Made by a program: the position numbers and the translations under genes
Assembly (NCBI RefSeq): GCF_003326015.1
Contig: NZ_CP023860.1
Coordinates: 248,001 to 312,000, forward strand
Origin: Candidatus Thioglobus sp. NP1
Lineage (GTDB): Bacteria; Pseudomonadota; Gammaproteobacteria; PS1; Pseudothioglobaceae
DNA length: 64,000 bases
Direction: 5' to 3'
The notes under the pieces: generated by a model
What the model saw: only the letters and a program-made list of their open reading frames with translations
What the model was told of the DNA's origin: nothing
The model's database searches: none
Part shown: in pieces, positions 48,628 to 57,941 of the stretch
How positions within the stretch are numbered: the stretch's first letter is position 1
How the letters are laid out: every line of letters begins with the position of its first letter

Positions 48628-50241
48628 ATGAGCTCAACTACAACGGCAGCAGCACACGACCATCATCATCATGGCCCAGAAAAAGGGCTTTTAAGATGGG
48701 TCAAAACAACTAATCATAAAGATATTGGAACATTATATTTGTGGTTTTCTTTTGCAATGCTTCTTGTTGGTGGCGCTTTTGCAATGGGTATTCGATCAGA
48801 ATTATTACAGCCTGGACTTCAATTATTTGAGCCACAGTTTTATAATCAGTTGACAACGATGCATGGCCTAATTATGGTTTTTGGGGCTATTATGCCTGCC
48901 TTTGTTGGGCTTGCCAATTGGCTTATTCCTATGATGGTTGGAGCGCCTGATATGGCACTTCCTAGAATGAATAACTGGAGCTTTTGGATATTGCCTTTTG
49001 CAGGAACAATCCTTCTAAGTACATTTTTTATGGAAGGTGGAGCCCCCGCTTTTGGCTGGACATTCTACGCACCACTATCAACTGCTTTTGCCCCTGATTC
49101 AACAGACTTTTTTATTTTTGCGATCCACTTATTAGGCTTTTCATCAATTATGGGTGCGATCAATATTATTGCAACTGTTCTTAACATGAAGGCGCCTGAA
49201 ATGAGATTAATGGACATGCCTTTATTTGTTTGGACATGGTTAATTACTTCATTTTTATTAATTGGAGCAATGCCAGTATTAGCAGGTGCAGTGACTATGA
49301 TGTTGACTGATCGAAATTTTGGTACAGCATTCTTTGATGCAACTGGTGGTGGTGATCCAGTAATGTTTCAGCATATTTTTTGGTTCTTTGGACATCCTGA
49401 GGTGTACATTATGATCTTGCCAGCCTTTGGAATTATCTCTCATATCATTCCAACATTTGCTCGTAAACCTTTGTTTGGTTATACCTCAATGGTTTATGCA
49501 ACTGCATCAATTGCTTTCTTATCATATATTGTTTGGGCACATCATATGTTCTTAACTGGAATGCCAGTTGCAGGAGAGCTATACTTTATGTATGCAACCA
49601 TGTTAATTGCTGTTCCAACTGGAGTGAAAGTTTTTAACTGGGTAGCTACTATGTGGAAAGGATCTATGACTTTTGAGACTCCTATGCTTTGGGCGCTTTC
49701 ATTTGTTTTCTTATTTACTATTGGTGGATTCTCAGGCCTTATGCTTGGAATAGCACCAGCAGATATTCAGTATCACGATACTTATTTTGTTGTTGCACAC
49801 TTCCACTATGTTCTTGTAACAGGAGCATTATGGGGAATTATTGCTGCTGTATTTTATTGGCTTCCTAGGTGGACGGGCAAGATGTATAACGAAAGACTTG
49901 CCAAAATACATTTTTGGTGGGCGCTGATTTCAGTTAACGTAACATTTTTTCCTCAGCACTTTTTAGGCCTCGCAGGGATGCCTCGTCGTATTCCGGACTA
50001 TGCGCTTCAGTTTGCTGACTTTAACTATATATCGTCACTGGGATCTTTCTCATTTGGACTCTCATTTATTTTCTTTACTTATATTATTGTTAATTGCATA
50101 CGAAATGGTAAGCCAGCAGAATCAAGACCATGGGCAAGCGCTAAAGGGCTTGAGTGGACTTTGCCTTCTCCTGCGCCATATCATAGCTTTGAAGAGCCAC
50201 CAACAAGAGCTGAAATCTTGGCTGAGTCGCAGCATAGCTAA
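48628..50241 (+). CDS. coxA: Cytochrome c oxidase subunit I (A-type, heme-copper)
   Basis: Catalytic core with heme a, heme a3 and CuB. The 537-residue protein has 12 helices. Hallmarks: the HPEVYI motif with the His-Tyr cross-link and D-channel Glu (near residue 246), HHMFLTGMP for CuB (near 303), and HFHYVLVTG for the heme ligands (near 391). The N-terminus begins with a His-rich segment ([14 protein letters not shown]), not part of the family core. The stop TAA shares its last A with the next small gene. Confidence 0.98.
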   Translation: MSSTTTAAAHDHHHHGPEKGLLRWVKTTNHKDIGTLYLWFSFAMLLVGGAFAMGIRSELLQPGLQLFEPQFYNQLTTMHGLIMVFGAIMPAFVGLANWLIPMMVGAPDMALPRMNNWSFWILPFAGTILLSTFFMEGGAPAFGWTFYAPLSTAFAPDSTDFFIFAIHLLGFSSIMGAINIIATVLNMKAPEMRLMDMPLFVWTWLITSFLLIGAMPVLAGAVTMMLTDRNFGTAFFDATGGGDPVMFQHIFWFFGHPEVYIMILPAFGIISHIIPTFARKPLFGYTSMVYATASIAFLSYIVWAHHMFLTGMPVAGELYFMYATMLIAVPTGVKVFNWVATMWKGSMTFETPMLWALSFVFLFTIGGFSGLMLGIAPADIQYHDTYFVVAHFHYVLVTGALWGIIAAVFYWLPRWTGKMYNERLAKIHFWWALISVNVTFFPQHFLGLAGMPRRIPDYALQFADFNYISSLGSFSFGLSFIFFTYIIVNCIRNGKPAESRPWASAKGLEWTLPSPAPYHSFEEPPTRAEILAESQHS

Positions 50242-50339
50242 TGGCAGATAAGAAAAGCAATGGTGCTAGCAAAACAGCCTTATTAATTGGGGCATTAGCA
50301 ATAGGAGTTTATGCAATAACTATTCTGCTTAAAAGCTAA
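50241..50339 (+). CDS. 32-residue single-helix membrane peptide in the oxidase operon
   Basis: The start ATG shares a base with the coxA stop (TAATG), and TAA is at 50337-50339, one base before the ctaG ATG. The product begins [20 protein letters not shown] and ends with a hydrophobic helix of about 20 residues and a basic tail. The overlap at both ends strongly suggests translation between coxA and ctaG. I know of small oxidase-operon peptides at this place in Proteobacteria, but have not matched this one to a named family. Confidence 0.75.
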   Translation: MADKKSNGASKTALLIGALAIGVYAITILLKS

Positions 50340-50340
50340 T

Positions 50341-50865
50341 ATGGAAAGAAAAAAAATTACAAAAAGGTTTTGGATAACGCTAGTCTCAGCACCTATATTA
50401 GTTCTCCTTTTCGCTTTATTTGTCCTTCCTCCTCTTTATGAGGTGTTGTGTGACATAACTGGTTTTAATGGAAAGACTGGAAGAGTAGAAACAGAAAAGG
50501 CATATGTTGTAGATGATGAGCGACTTGTTGGCGTGAGTTTTTTCTCGGCAACTAGCCCTGGTTTTCCAGTACAGTTTGCACCAAAGGTAAGCTCTATGGA
50601 AGTAGTGCCTGGAAAGTTTTACACTACAAGTTATATCGCAAAAAATACGACAGACAAGTTAATTTATGGCCAGGCCATACCAAGTGTGGCGCCAACTGAT
50701 GCAGCACTGCACTTTAAAAAGCTTGAGTGTTTTTGTTTTATAAGGCAAGAGTTCAAGCCTAATGAAGAAGTCGAGATGACGCTTCGGTTTGTTGTAGAGC
50801 CTGAAATGGATGAGCGAATTAAAGATGTTAGTTTGTCGTATAATTTTTACAAGTTAGATAGTTAA
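50341..50865 (+). CDS. ctaG: Cytochrome c oxidase assembly protein CtaG/COX11 (copper delivery to CuB)
   Basis: A 174-residue protein anchored by one N-terminal helix, with the periplasmic Cu(I) motif CFCF in LECFCFIRQEFKPNEEVEM near residue 136. It helps insert copper into subunit I. It follows the 32-codon gene by one base and precedes coxC. Confidence 0.95.
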   Translation: MERKKITKRFWITLVSAPILVLLFALFVLPPLYEVLCDITGFNGKTGRVETEKAYVVDDERLVGVSFFSATSPGFPVQFAPKVSSMEVVPGKFYTTSYIAKNTTDKLIYGQAIPSVAPTDAALHFKKLECFCFIRQEFKPNEEVEMTLRFVVEPEMDERIKDVSLSYNFYKLDS

Positions 50866-50878
50866 AGAGAGGAAAAAA

Positions 50879-51757
50879 ATGAGTAATGAAAAATATTATG
50901 TCCCTCATGGTACCTACTGGCCAATTATTGGGTCAATAGGAATTTCAACGCTATTCATTGGTTTTGCCAACCAGATGCATGATGTGAGTTGGGGTTGGCC
51001 AGTCATGGTTCTTGGTTTTGCAATAACTGCATTTATGATGTTCGGATGGCTTGGAACTGTTGTAACTGAAAGTGTTTCTGGGATGTACAATTCACAGGTT
51101 GACAGGTCATTTAGATGGGGAATGAGTTGGTTTATTTTTTCTGAGGTAATGTTTTTTGCAGCATTTTTTGGCGCTCTCTTATATGCAAGAGTTCTAAGCG
51201 TTCCTTGGTTGGGTGGAGAATATAATAATATCTATACACCACAACTATGGGAGGGCTTTAAGGCGTCGTGGCCGCTATTAACGACTCCTGGAGATGTTGG
51301 GCAAAATGGTGTTGCCTTTTCAACAAACTTCAAGCTAGTCAATACATGGGGACTTCCAGCTCTTAATACTGGGCTTCTTCTTACTTCCGGCGTTACTCTA
51401 ACTTACGCTCATCATGCTCTAAGAGCAGGACATAGGGATGCATTGATGGCATGGATGCTAGCAACAATTGCATTAGGTGTTGTTTTCCTAGGTTTTCAAA
51501 TTACTGAGTATGGGCATGCCTATCATGATGGGTTAAAGTTAACATCAGGCATTTATGGCTCGACGTTTTACTTATTAACTGGGTTTCATGGCTTCCATGT
51601 AACAATTGGTGTGATTATGTTAACAGTGATACTTTACCGTATTCAAAAAGGTCATTTTAACTTAGAAAACCATTTCGCCTTTGAAGGCGTGGCTTGGTAC
51701 TGGCACTTTGTAGATGTTGTTTGGTTAGGACTATTCATTTTCGTATATTGGATATAA
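50879..51757 (+). CDS. coxC: Cytochrome c oxidase subunit III
   Basis: A 292-residue membrane protein with seven helices that stabilises subunit I. Recognisable segments are YYVPHGTYWPIIGSIG at the start, RWGMSWFIFSEVMFFAAFFGAL, and the C-terminal GVAWYWHFVDVVWLGLFIFVY, the canonical end of subunit III. An AGAGAGG site precedes the ATG. Confidence 0.97.
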   Translation: MSNEKYYVPHGTYWPIIGSIGISTLFIGFANQMHDVSWGWPVMVLGFAITAFMMFGWLGTVVTESVSGMYNSQVDRSFRWGMSWFIFSEVMFFAAFFGALLYARVLSVPWLGGEYNNIYTPQLWEGFKASWPLLTTPGDVGQNGVAFSTNFKLVNTWGLPALNTGLLLTSGVTLTYAHHALRAGHRDALMAWMLATIALGVVFLGFQITEYGHAYHDGLKLTSGIYGSTFYLLTGFHGFHVTIGVIMLTVILYRIQKGHFNLENHFAFEGVAWYWHFVDVVWLGLFIFVYWI

Positions 51758-51799
51758 ATACTAGTAAGCATTTTCTTTTGCTAATAAATTAGGAAAATT

Positions 51800-52018
51800 A
51801 TGAGTTTATTTGTCATAGCTATACTTGTGCTGATCTTTTTCTTTTTGGGCTCAGCCGTTATCGGTCTCTTAAAAGGTGGAAAGGCTGGATCAGATAAAAT
51901 GTTTAAGGCCCTGAGAGTAAGGATTATCCTGTCAGTTTTCTTGTTTATCTTTTTATTAGTTGCAAGCCAATTTGGATGGATAGAGCCTAACAACTTCAAT
52001 CTTTTACCTACTCAGTAA
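51800..52018 (+). CDS. DUF2909 twin-helix membrane protein
   Basis: A 72-residue protein with two hydrophobic helices joined by a basic loop (LKGGKAGSDKMFKALRVRI), the layout of DUF2909 proteins found next to coxC and SURF1 in Beta- and Gammaproteobacteria. The stop TAATG overlaps the SURF1 start by one base. Probably an oxidase accessory factor; no established function. Confidence 0.75.
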   Translation: MSLFVIAILVLIFFFLGSAVIGLLKGGKAGSDKMFKALRVRIILSVFLFIFLLVASQFGWIEPNNFNLLPTQ

Positions 52019-52716
52019 TGAGCCTGCGCTTTTTAGTTCCTGCATTTCTTATTTGTTGTACCATCGCCTTTTTAGTTTCACTAGGGTTTTGGCAGCTTGA
52101 TCGAGCAGACCAAAAACGGGCAATAGAAGTCTCAATACAAAAAGCTAATACGGGAAGTGTTGAGCTTATTGCCACAGAAGAACTTCTTAAGGATAAAGAG
52201 TATTATGAAGTCAGGCTTAAAGGAAAGTTCATAAATAATAAGCAATTTATTTATGATAACCAGATTGTGGATCAGATTTCTGGATACTACGTGCTGACAC
52301 CATTTGTTCTTAGTAGTGACTTTAAAACTATACTAATCAACAGAGGGTTTGTACCTTGGAATGGAAGAAGGGATCAACTAGCAGATATATCAATAGGCCA
52401 AGTCTCTCAAGAAGTCAAGGTTCAAATCTCAAAACCAATTAAACGTATGGAGCTCAAGTCAAGTGAAGTAAAGTCTGAATTTCCAATACTACTTCAGGTA
52501 ATTGATATTGAGGAAATGAGTGAGTTAGCAGCTATTGATTTTTCAAATGTAATAGGCTTATTAGACGCAGATGCTGCTAATGGTTTTGTTAGAAAATGGG
52601 AGCCATACACGGGAAGTATTGAAAAACACATAGGGTATGCGGTTCAATGGTTTTTAATGGCGTTTGTATTGGCAATTATAGGAATAAGATTAGGCTTAAA
52701 ACAGCGGAAAAAATAA
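52018..52716 (+). CDS. SURF1 family oxidase assembly protein
   Basis: A 232-residue protein with one transmembrane helix at each end and a periplasmic domain between. Family signs are LGFWQLDRADQKRA at the N-terminus, GYYVLTPFV and INRGFVPW in the core, and the C-terminal HIGYAVQWFLMAFVLAIIGIRL. SURF1 proteins help insert heme a into subunit I. Last gene of the coxB operon before tRNA-Thr. Confidence 0.95.
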   Translation: MSLRFLVPAFLICCTIAFLVSLGFWQLDRADQKRAIEVSIQKANTGSVELIATEELLKDKEYYEVRLKGKFINNKQFIYDNQIVDQISGYYVLTPFVLSSDFKTILINRGFVPWNGRRDQLADISIGQVSQEVKVQISKPIKRMELKSSEVKSEFPILLQVIDIEEMSELAAIDFSNVIGLLDADAANGFVRKWEPYTGSIEKHIGYAVQWFLMAFVLAIIGIRLGLKQRKK

Positions 52717-52739
52717 TCAAGTTTTGATAATCTAAATCC

Positions 52740-52769
52740 TTGCTGAAAAAAAAATGTTTAATGTATAAT
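52740..52769 (+). promoter_or_regulatory. Sigma-70-type promoter for tRNA-Thr
   Basis: TTGCTG at 52740-52745 and a perfect TATAAT at 52764-52769 are separated by 18 bases, and the tRNA begins 10 bases after the -10 box. Confidence 0.6.
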
Positions 52770-52779
52770 TTCCCACTAA

Positions 52780-52855
52780 GCCGAAGTAGCACAGTTGGTA
52801 GTGCAACTGATTTGTAATCAGTAGGTCGCCAGTTCGAGTCCGGCCTTCGGCACCA
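52780..52855 (+). tRNA. tRNA-Thr (anticodon TGT)
   Basis: The 76 bases fold as a normal tRNA: acceptor GCCGAAG/CTTCGGC, D-arm with AGTTGGTAG, anticodon stem ACTGA/TCAGT with loop TTTGTAA (anticodon TGT), T-arm with GTTCGAGTC, and an encoded CCA. Confidence 0.97.
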
Positions 52856-52870
52856 CAATGTATATAAATT

Positions 52871-52897
52871 AAAGAGGTCTTATGACCTCTTTTTTTT
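52871..52897 (+). terminator. Intrinsic terminator after tRNA-Thr
   Basis: AAAGAGGTC and GACCTCTTT form a 9-bp stem with a TTAT loop followed by a long T run. It ends the tRNA transcript and separates it from psuK. Confidence 0.9.
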
Positions 52898-52961
52898 CGC
52901 TAAATGTTTTTTAAATAATAAGTATAATAAAGATAAGTTTATTTAATAAATATTTATTTAT

Positions 52962-54053
52962 ATGAGGACTACTAAAAGGGAAGCAGAGTTACTAAGACTA
53001 ATCAACTCAAATCCCATGATAAGTCAAGATCAGCTTTCTGAAAAGTTAGGTATTACACGCTCCTCTGTGGGTGTGCATATTTCAAATATGGTTAATAAAA
53101 AACTTATCAAAGGAAGAGGATATATAACTGACACTGAAGAATTCGTCTCTATTATTGGTGGTGCAAATATTGATCTCCAAGGTTCGTCAGATAATAAGCT
53201 GGCTATAAATGACTCAAACCCTGGAGAGATTTCAATGTCAACTGGAGGGGTAGGCAGAAATATTGCAGAAAACTTATCACGAATTTCAGTAACCTCAAAA
53301 ATATTTTCTTATGTTGGTATAGACTCTTTAGGAGATTTTTTAATTAATGAGACGCAAAGAGCAGGAGTTGACACCTCCTATATTAAAAAACATCCAACAC
53401 TTCCAACAAGTCAATATCTTTCTATTCTTGATGATAATAAAGATATGTTAGTTTCAATATCAGATATGCGAATTATCAATGAAATGAGTATTGAAGATAT
53501 AAAAAGTTTTAGTAATGTGCTCAATCAAAGTTCAGTTATTGTAATTGACACAAATATTCCAGTTGATGTAATTAAATATATTACAGATGAGTTCAGTCAT
53601 TTGCCATTATTCTTAGATCCAGTATCGATTTCTAAGGCCTCAAAAATAGTTGATATTATCGGTAAATTTCATACGGTAAAACCTAATAAATTAGAGGCTG
53701 AACTTATTACTGGTATTAAAATAAATGATGAGAAAAGCATGCTTAAGGTTGCAAAAGAAATATTTAGTCGGGGATGTAAACAAATATTTATTACTTTAGG
53801 AAAAGATGGTGTTTTTTATTATGATGGCAAGGAGCATGGAAAGTATTATCAAAAAAATATTAAAGTCAATAGTGCAAATGGAGCAGGCGACGCTTTTGTG
53901 GCCGGCCTAGTCTATGGCTTTTTAAAATTAGATAGTATTAAGAAAACTGCAAGATACGCTTCTGCTGCCGCAGCAATTGCATTAAAAAGTAAAAATACAA
54001 TTAGTAGTGATTTATCTCTAAGAAACATGAAACTTATATTAAAGGAAGCTTAA
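52962..54053 (+). CDS. psuK: Pseudouridine kinase with N-terminal HTH domain (PfkB family)
   Basis: Phosphorylates pseudouridine to pseudouridine 5'-phosphate. The 363-residue protein has an N-terminal winged-helix domain of about 60 residues (MISQDQLSEKLGITRSSVGV) followed by a PfkB sugar kinase: GGANIDLQG near residue 65, GGVGRNIAENLSR, and the C-terminal catalytic NGAGDAFVAGLVYG near residue 307. It abuts psuG directly, which fixes the substrate. The HTH fusion suggests the kinase also senses its substrate or regulates its own operon; this is inferred. Confidence 0.9.
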   Translation: MRTTKREAELLRLINSNPMISQDQLSEKLGITRSSVGVHISNMVNKKLIKGRGYITDTEEFVSIIGGANIDLQGSSDNKLAINDSNPGEISMSTGGVGRNIAENLSRISVTSKIFSYVGIDSLGDFLINETQRAGVDTSYIKKHPTLPTSQYLSILDDNKDMLVSISDMRIINEMSIEDIKSFSNVLNQSSVIVIDTNIPVDVIKYITDEFSHLPLFLDPVSISKASKIVDIIGKFHTVKPNKLEAELITGIKINDEKSMLKVAKEIFSRGCKQIFITLGKDGVFYYDGKEHGKYYQKNIKVNSANGAGDAFVAGLVYGFLKLDSIKKTARYASAAAAIALKSKNTISSDLSLRNMKLILKEA

Positions 54054-54968
54054 ATGAAGCTAGATAACTACATAGATATTAGCCCAGAGATTTTACATGC
54101 TATAAAGAAAAAACTGCCAATCGTTGCTCTAGAGTCTACGATTATTTCACATGGAATGCCCTATCCTAAAAATATAGAAACTGCAATTATGGTAGAGGAA
54201 ACTGTGAGAGCTAATGATGCAATTCCAGCAACTATCGCCATAATTAAAGGAAGGATAAAGGTTGGTCTCACTAGGAATGAAATTGATTTTTTGGCAACTA
54301 ATGATGAAGTTCAAAAAGTCTCAAGAAGAGATCTTGCTGTTGCAGTTGCGCAAAAAACATCAGGCTCAACGACGGTAGCCTCAACAATGATTATTGCAAG
54401 TTTAGCAAAAATAGCAGTTTTTGCCACTGGAGGGATTGGTGGGGTTCATCGAGGTGCAGAAAATACTCTTGATGTATCTGCAGATCTTGAAGAACTCTCC
54501 AAAACTAATGTATGTGTCGTATGTGCTGGAGCAAAAGCAATACTGGATATTGGCCTGACTCTTGAGTATTTAGAAACTATAGGTGTTCCAGTAATAGGTT
54601 ATAAAACTTCAGATTTGCCAGCTTTTTACTCTACAAAATCTGGATTTAAAGTAGACTATCGTATCGACTCAGCAGCTGATATCGCTCAAATATTAAAAAC
54701 TAAATGGGATCTTTCAATTGATGGTGGTGTTCTTGTAACTATCCCAATACCACAGGAGTTTGAACTTACTTTAGATATTATGAATAAGGCAATAAATGAG
54801 GCAATTACTCAGGCCGACTCAGAAAATATAATTGGCAAAGATATAACACCCTACCTATTATCAAAAGTAAATGAATTAACCCATGGGGAGAGTTTAGAGG
54901 CAAATATGAAACTCATAAAAAATAATGCAGCTTTAGCGGCAAAAATCGCTTCTAATTATGAAAGTTAA
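54054..54968 (+). CDS. psuG: Pseudouridine 5'-phosphate glycosidase
   Basis: Splits pseudouridine 5'-phosphate into uracil and ribose 5-phosphate. The 304-residue protein shows the family blocks PIVALESTIISHGMPYPKN near residue 22, GLTRNEIDFLA, VSRRDLAVAVAQKTSGSTTV, and FATGGIGGVHRGAENTLDVS near 125, plus CAGAKAILDI with the catalytic Lys. It follows psuK without a gap, forming a nucleoside-salvage pair. Confidence 0.96.
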   Translation: MKLDNYIDISPEILHAIKKKLPIVALESTIISHGMPYPKNIETAIMVEETVRANDAIPATIAIIKGRIKVGLTRNEIDFLATNDEVQKVSRRDLAVAVAQKTSGSTTVASTMIIASLAKIAVFATGGIGGVHRGAENTLDVSADLEELSKTNVCVVCAGAKAILDIGLTLEYLETIGVPVIGYKTSDLPAFYSTKSGFKVDYRIDSAADIAQILKTKWDLSIDGGVLVTIPIPQEFELTLDIMNKAINEAITQADSENIIGKDITPYLLSKVNELTHGESLEANMKLIKNNAALAAKIASNYES

Positions 54969-54998
54969 AGGAGCTTTATAATTTTGACTAAATATTTT

Positions 54999-56618
54999 TT
55001 ATAAGAAGCGTTTTCGTAAAATAAATTTCTGCACCTTGCCAGTCGATGTTTTAGGTATATCTTCAAAAATAAACTTACTGGGTATTTTAAAAGCCGCCAT
55101 ATTGTCTCTGCACCATTGCGTCAACTCTTCCTTGGACGCAGTATTATTTAAGTTAAATTGAACAAAAGCACATGGAGTCTCCCCCCATTTTTCGCTTGGC
55201 ATTCCCACTACTGCAACGGCACCAACAGCAGGATGTTTATATAAAACCTCTTCAATTTCAATAGACGATATATTTTCACCACCAGAAATAATGATGTCTT
55301 TAGATCGATCTTTAAGCTGGATATAGCCATCATTATGAATTACCCCTAAATCACCAGAGTGAAACCAGCCCCCAGCAAAAGCCTCTTCAGATGCCCCTTT
55401 ATTTTTTAGGTATCCCTTCATTACTACATTTCCCCTAAACATAACCTCACCTATTGTCTTGCCATCATGAGGCACAGGCTCCATTGTTTCTGGATTCATA
55501 ATATCTAATGACTCCAATGGTAAATAACGAACGCCTTGACGGGCTTTTAGTGATGCTTGAGCTCCTTCATCAAGCTTATTCCATTCTTGATTCCACTCGT
55601 TAACTACTGCAGGTCCATAAGTTTCGGAAAGGCCATACAAGTGGGTAACATTAAAACCTGAGGCTTTCATTTGACTAAGAATATTTTCTGGTGGAGGTGC
55701 TGCTGCAGTAAAGAACTCTACTTTATTTATAAGTACTTGTCTTTGTTCTTTACCCAAGGAAAGAATAGTTGACATTACAATTGGTGCACCACATAAGTGC
55801 GTGACATTATGGTCAGTAAGGGCCTTCCAGATTGGCTCAACTCGAACTTGTCTCAAACAAACATGAGTGCCAATGATAGCTGACATCGTCCATGGAAAAC
55901 ACCAACCATTGCAGTGAAACATAGGTAAAGTCCAGAGATAGACTGAATGCTTATTTATTGAGGCAATCATAGCATTGCCTTGTGCCAAAAGATAAGCACC
56001 ACGATGATGAGAGACAACGCCCTTTGGATTGCCAGTTGTACCAGAAGTATAATTTAATGAAATAGCATCCCATTCGTCTTCAGGCATGAGCCATTCAAAT
56101 TGAGCAGACCCTGAAGATAAAAAGGATTCATACTCTGTTGCATTGGGAAATTCTTGACTTATTAGAAATTCACTATCGTTATAATCAATAAGTATAGGGC
56201 TTACTTTCGAGAGCTTAAGTGCAGATTTGATAACATCAATATATTCGCGATCAAAAATTAATACCTTGCTATCAGCATGATCAAGTTGGTAGGATATTAC
56301 TGCTGGATCAAGACGAGTATTAAGGCTGTGTAATACAGCACCACACATGGGCACTCCATAATGCGATTCAAGCATTGCAGGAGTATTTGCCAGCATTACT
56401 GATACAGTATCTCCCCTAGTAATACCATTGTTTGAAAGTGCAGAGGCTAGTTGACGTGAACGACGATAAAATTCATCATAATTCCGTTTAATAGAGCCAT
56501 GGATTATCGCTGTATGCTTAGGAAATACAGATGCTGCTCTCTCTAAAAAGGTTAGTGGAGTTAGGGGCTGGTAATTAGCAGAATTTCTATCTAGATCAGT
56601 ATTATAGGGATTGGACAT
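54999..56618 (-). CDS. Acyl-CoA synthetase (AMP-forming), possible DmdB-like role
   Basis: Activates a carboxylic acid to its CoA ester using ATP. The 539-residue ANL enzyme has the P-loop YTSGTTGNPKGVVSHHRG near residue 192, the motif YGLSETYGP near 326, HSGDLGVIHNDGYIQLKDRSKD near 422, and the C-terminal catalytic Lys in TSTGKVQKFILRK. It is the last gene of the minus-strand cluster with a crotonase-like protein and a DmdA-like protein, which suggests a short-chain or methylthio acid, for example methylmercaptopropionate, but the substrate is not readable from the sequence. Confidence 0.9.
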   Translation of the reverse strand: MSNPYNTDLDRNSANYQPLTPLTFLERAASVFPKHTAIIHGSIKRNYDEFYRRSRQLASALSNNGITRGDTVSVMLANTPAMLESHYGVPMCGAVLHSLNTRLDPAVISYQLDHADSKVLIFDREYIDVIKSALKLSKVSPILIDYNDSEFLISQEFPNATEYESFLSSGSAQFEWLMPEDEWDAISLNYTSGTTGNPKGVVSHHRGAYLLAQGNAMIASINKHSVYLWTLPMFHCNGWCFPWTMSAIIGTHVCLRQVRVEPIWKALTDHNVTHLCGAPIVMSTILSLGKEQRQVLINKVEFFTAAAPPPENILSQMKASGFNVTHLYGLSETYGPAVVNEWNQEWNKLDEGAQASLKARQGVRYLPLESLDIMNPETMEPVPHDGKTIGEVMFRGNVVMKGYLKNKGASEEAFAGGWFHSGDLGVIHNDGYIQLKDRSKDIIISGGENISSIEIEEVLYKHPAVGAVAVVGMPSEKWGETPCAFVQFNLNNTASKEELTQWCRDNMAAFKIPSKFIFEDIPKTSTGKVQKFILRKRFL

Positions 56619-56620
56619 TA

Positions 56621-57439
56621 TTACTTATCTTGCCATTTAGGCTGACGTTTTTCTATAAAGGCACCTATACCTTCTTGGGCGTCTAACTTTAACATGTTCT
56701 CAACCATTATTGATGATGTATAGTCGTACGCAGCTTCTAATGACATTTCTTTTTGTTTGTAGAAAGCCTGCTTACCAGTTTTCAATGTCATACTTGATTT
56801 AGAAGCAATAACCTTAGCCATATTCATTGTACTTTCTGTTAAATCAATATCCTTAACAGCCTGATTAATTAGACCAATATGTTCAGCTTTTTTTGCACTC
56901 ACCATCTCACCGGTTAGCAACATCTCCATTGCAGCTTTATTAGAGATATTTCTTGAAAGAGCAACCATAGGTGTTGAGCAGAAAAGCCCAATATTTACAC
57001 CAGGAGTTATAAAGCGAGCAGATTCTGAAGCAATCGCTAAGTCACAACTTGCAACTAACTGACAACCAGCAGCGGCAGCAACACCTGAAACTTCAGCTAT
57101 TATGGGTTTGGAGTTGCAAGTAATAGATTTCATAAGTGAGGAACATTTTACAAATACTTCTGTGAAATATTGACGACCATTGTCTTCACTATTGCGTCTA
57201 GCAGACATCTGTTTTAAATCATGACCAGAACAAAATGCAGGCCCAATAGCCGCCAGAATTATTACTCGAACAGCATCATTTGTTGAGGCTTGATTTAATG
57301 ATTCTGAAAGGGCAGCCATCATCTCTTCAGAAAGAGCATTGCGGCGTTTTTCATCATTTAGTGTTAGGCGTAATATGCCATCTTCAGAAAGTTTTTGAGT
57401 TAATAAATCATGTTGGGTAGGGTTATTAGTATTGTTCAT
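56621..57439 (-). CDS. Crotonase-fold protein (ECHDC3-like) lacking both catalytic glutamates
   Basis: A 272-residue member of the enoyl-CoA hydratase/isomerase superfamily. The CoA/oxyanion segment FCSGHDLKQMSA near residue 69 and AAAAGCQLVASCD near residue 121 are kept. The two glutamates of classical hydratases (Glu144 and Glu164 in rat crotonase) align with Gln127 and Gly147 here. The stretch TPGVNIGLFCSTP is like human ECHDC3 as I recall it. Hydration of a double bond by the usual mechanism is therefore unlikely; hydrolysis, decarboxylation or a non-catalytic role remain open. It is two bases from the acyl-CoA synthetase, so they act together. Confidence 0.85.
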   Translation of the reverse strand: MNNTNNPTQHDLLTQKLSEDGILRLTLNDEKRRNALSEEMMAALSESLNQASTNDAVRVIILAAIGPAFCSGHDLKQMSARRNSEDNGRQYFTEVFVKCSSLMKSITCNSKPIIAEVSGVAAAAGCQLVASCDLAIASESARFITPGVNIGLFCSTPMVALSRNISNKAAMEMLLTGEMVSAKKAEHIGLINQAVKDIDLTESTMNMAKVIASKSSMTLKTGKQAFYKQKEMSLEAAYDYTSSIMVENMLKLDAQEGIGAFIEKRQPKWQDK

Positions 57440-57472
57440 AGCTTCAGCTCCAAAGCAATCGAGTTCTAAAAT

Positions 57473-57928
57473 TTATTCTTTATTAATATTGACCTCTACA
57501 TTTTCATCTAGTGAGTTTGCAATAAAACAATACCGATGTGCTCGGTCCTGCATTTTATCTAGGCTTTCTTTATTAACTTCAAAGCCAGCATCAAAGGTAA
57601 CTATTGGGTTGAGATCAATACGATTAACACTCATCTGCCCTTTTTGATTTTTTCCTAAATAGGCAACTGCATGATCTTGGTAATCGCAAACTGGCCATTT
57701 AGTTTTTGCCGCTAATGCTAAAAATGTCATCATATGGCAACTGCTTAAAGATGCCGCCAGGGCCTGTTCTGGATTAGTATTATTTGCATTACCACCCCAA
57801 TCAGGAGCAGTGTCAGATTTGATCTTGAAAGACTCGTTGAAGGTTACTTCATGCTCACTAGAAAAATTGTCAGGCATAAGGCTTGCCTCTTTCCTACTCC
57901 AACTAATTTGAACAGATAATTCTGACAT
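57473..57928 (-). CDS. OsmC/Ohr family protein
   Basis: A 151-residue protein of the OsmC superfamily, which reduces organic peroxides with a Cys pair. Both Cys are present: Cys64 in LAASLSSCHMMTFLALAA and Cys134 in AHRYCFIANSL. The N-terminal Trp-Gly-rich segment DWGGNANNTNPEQAL is the usual start of the active-site helix. Its place between the DmdA-like and crotonase-like genes suggests thiol or peroxide chemistry in the same pathway. Confidence 0.88.
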   Translation of the reverse strand: MSELSVQISWSRKEASLMPDNFSSEHEVTFNESFKIKSDTAPDWGGNANNTNPEQALAASLSSCHMMTFLALAAKTKWPVCDYQDHAVAYLGKNQKGQMSVNRIDLNPIVTFDAGFEVNKESLDKMQDRAHRYCFIANSLDENVEVNINKE

Positions 57929-57941
57929 TAATTTCCTATTT

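Noticed and set aside
56621-57439. Calling the crotonase DmdD or enoyl-CoA hydratase
   Set aside because: Both catalytic glutamates are absent, and DmdD relies on the equivalent pair.
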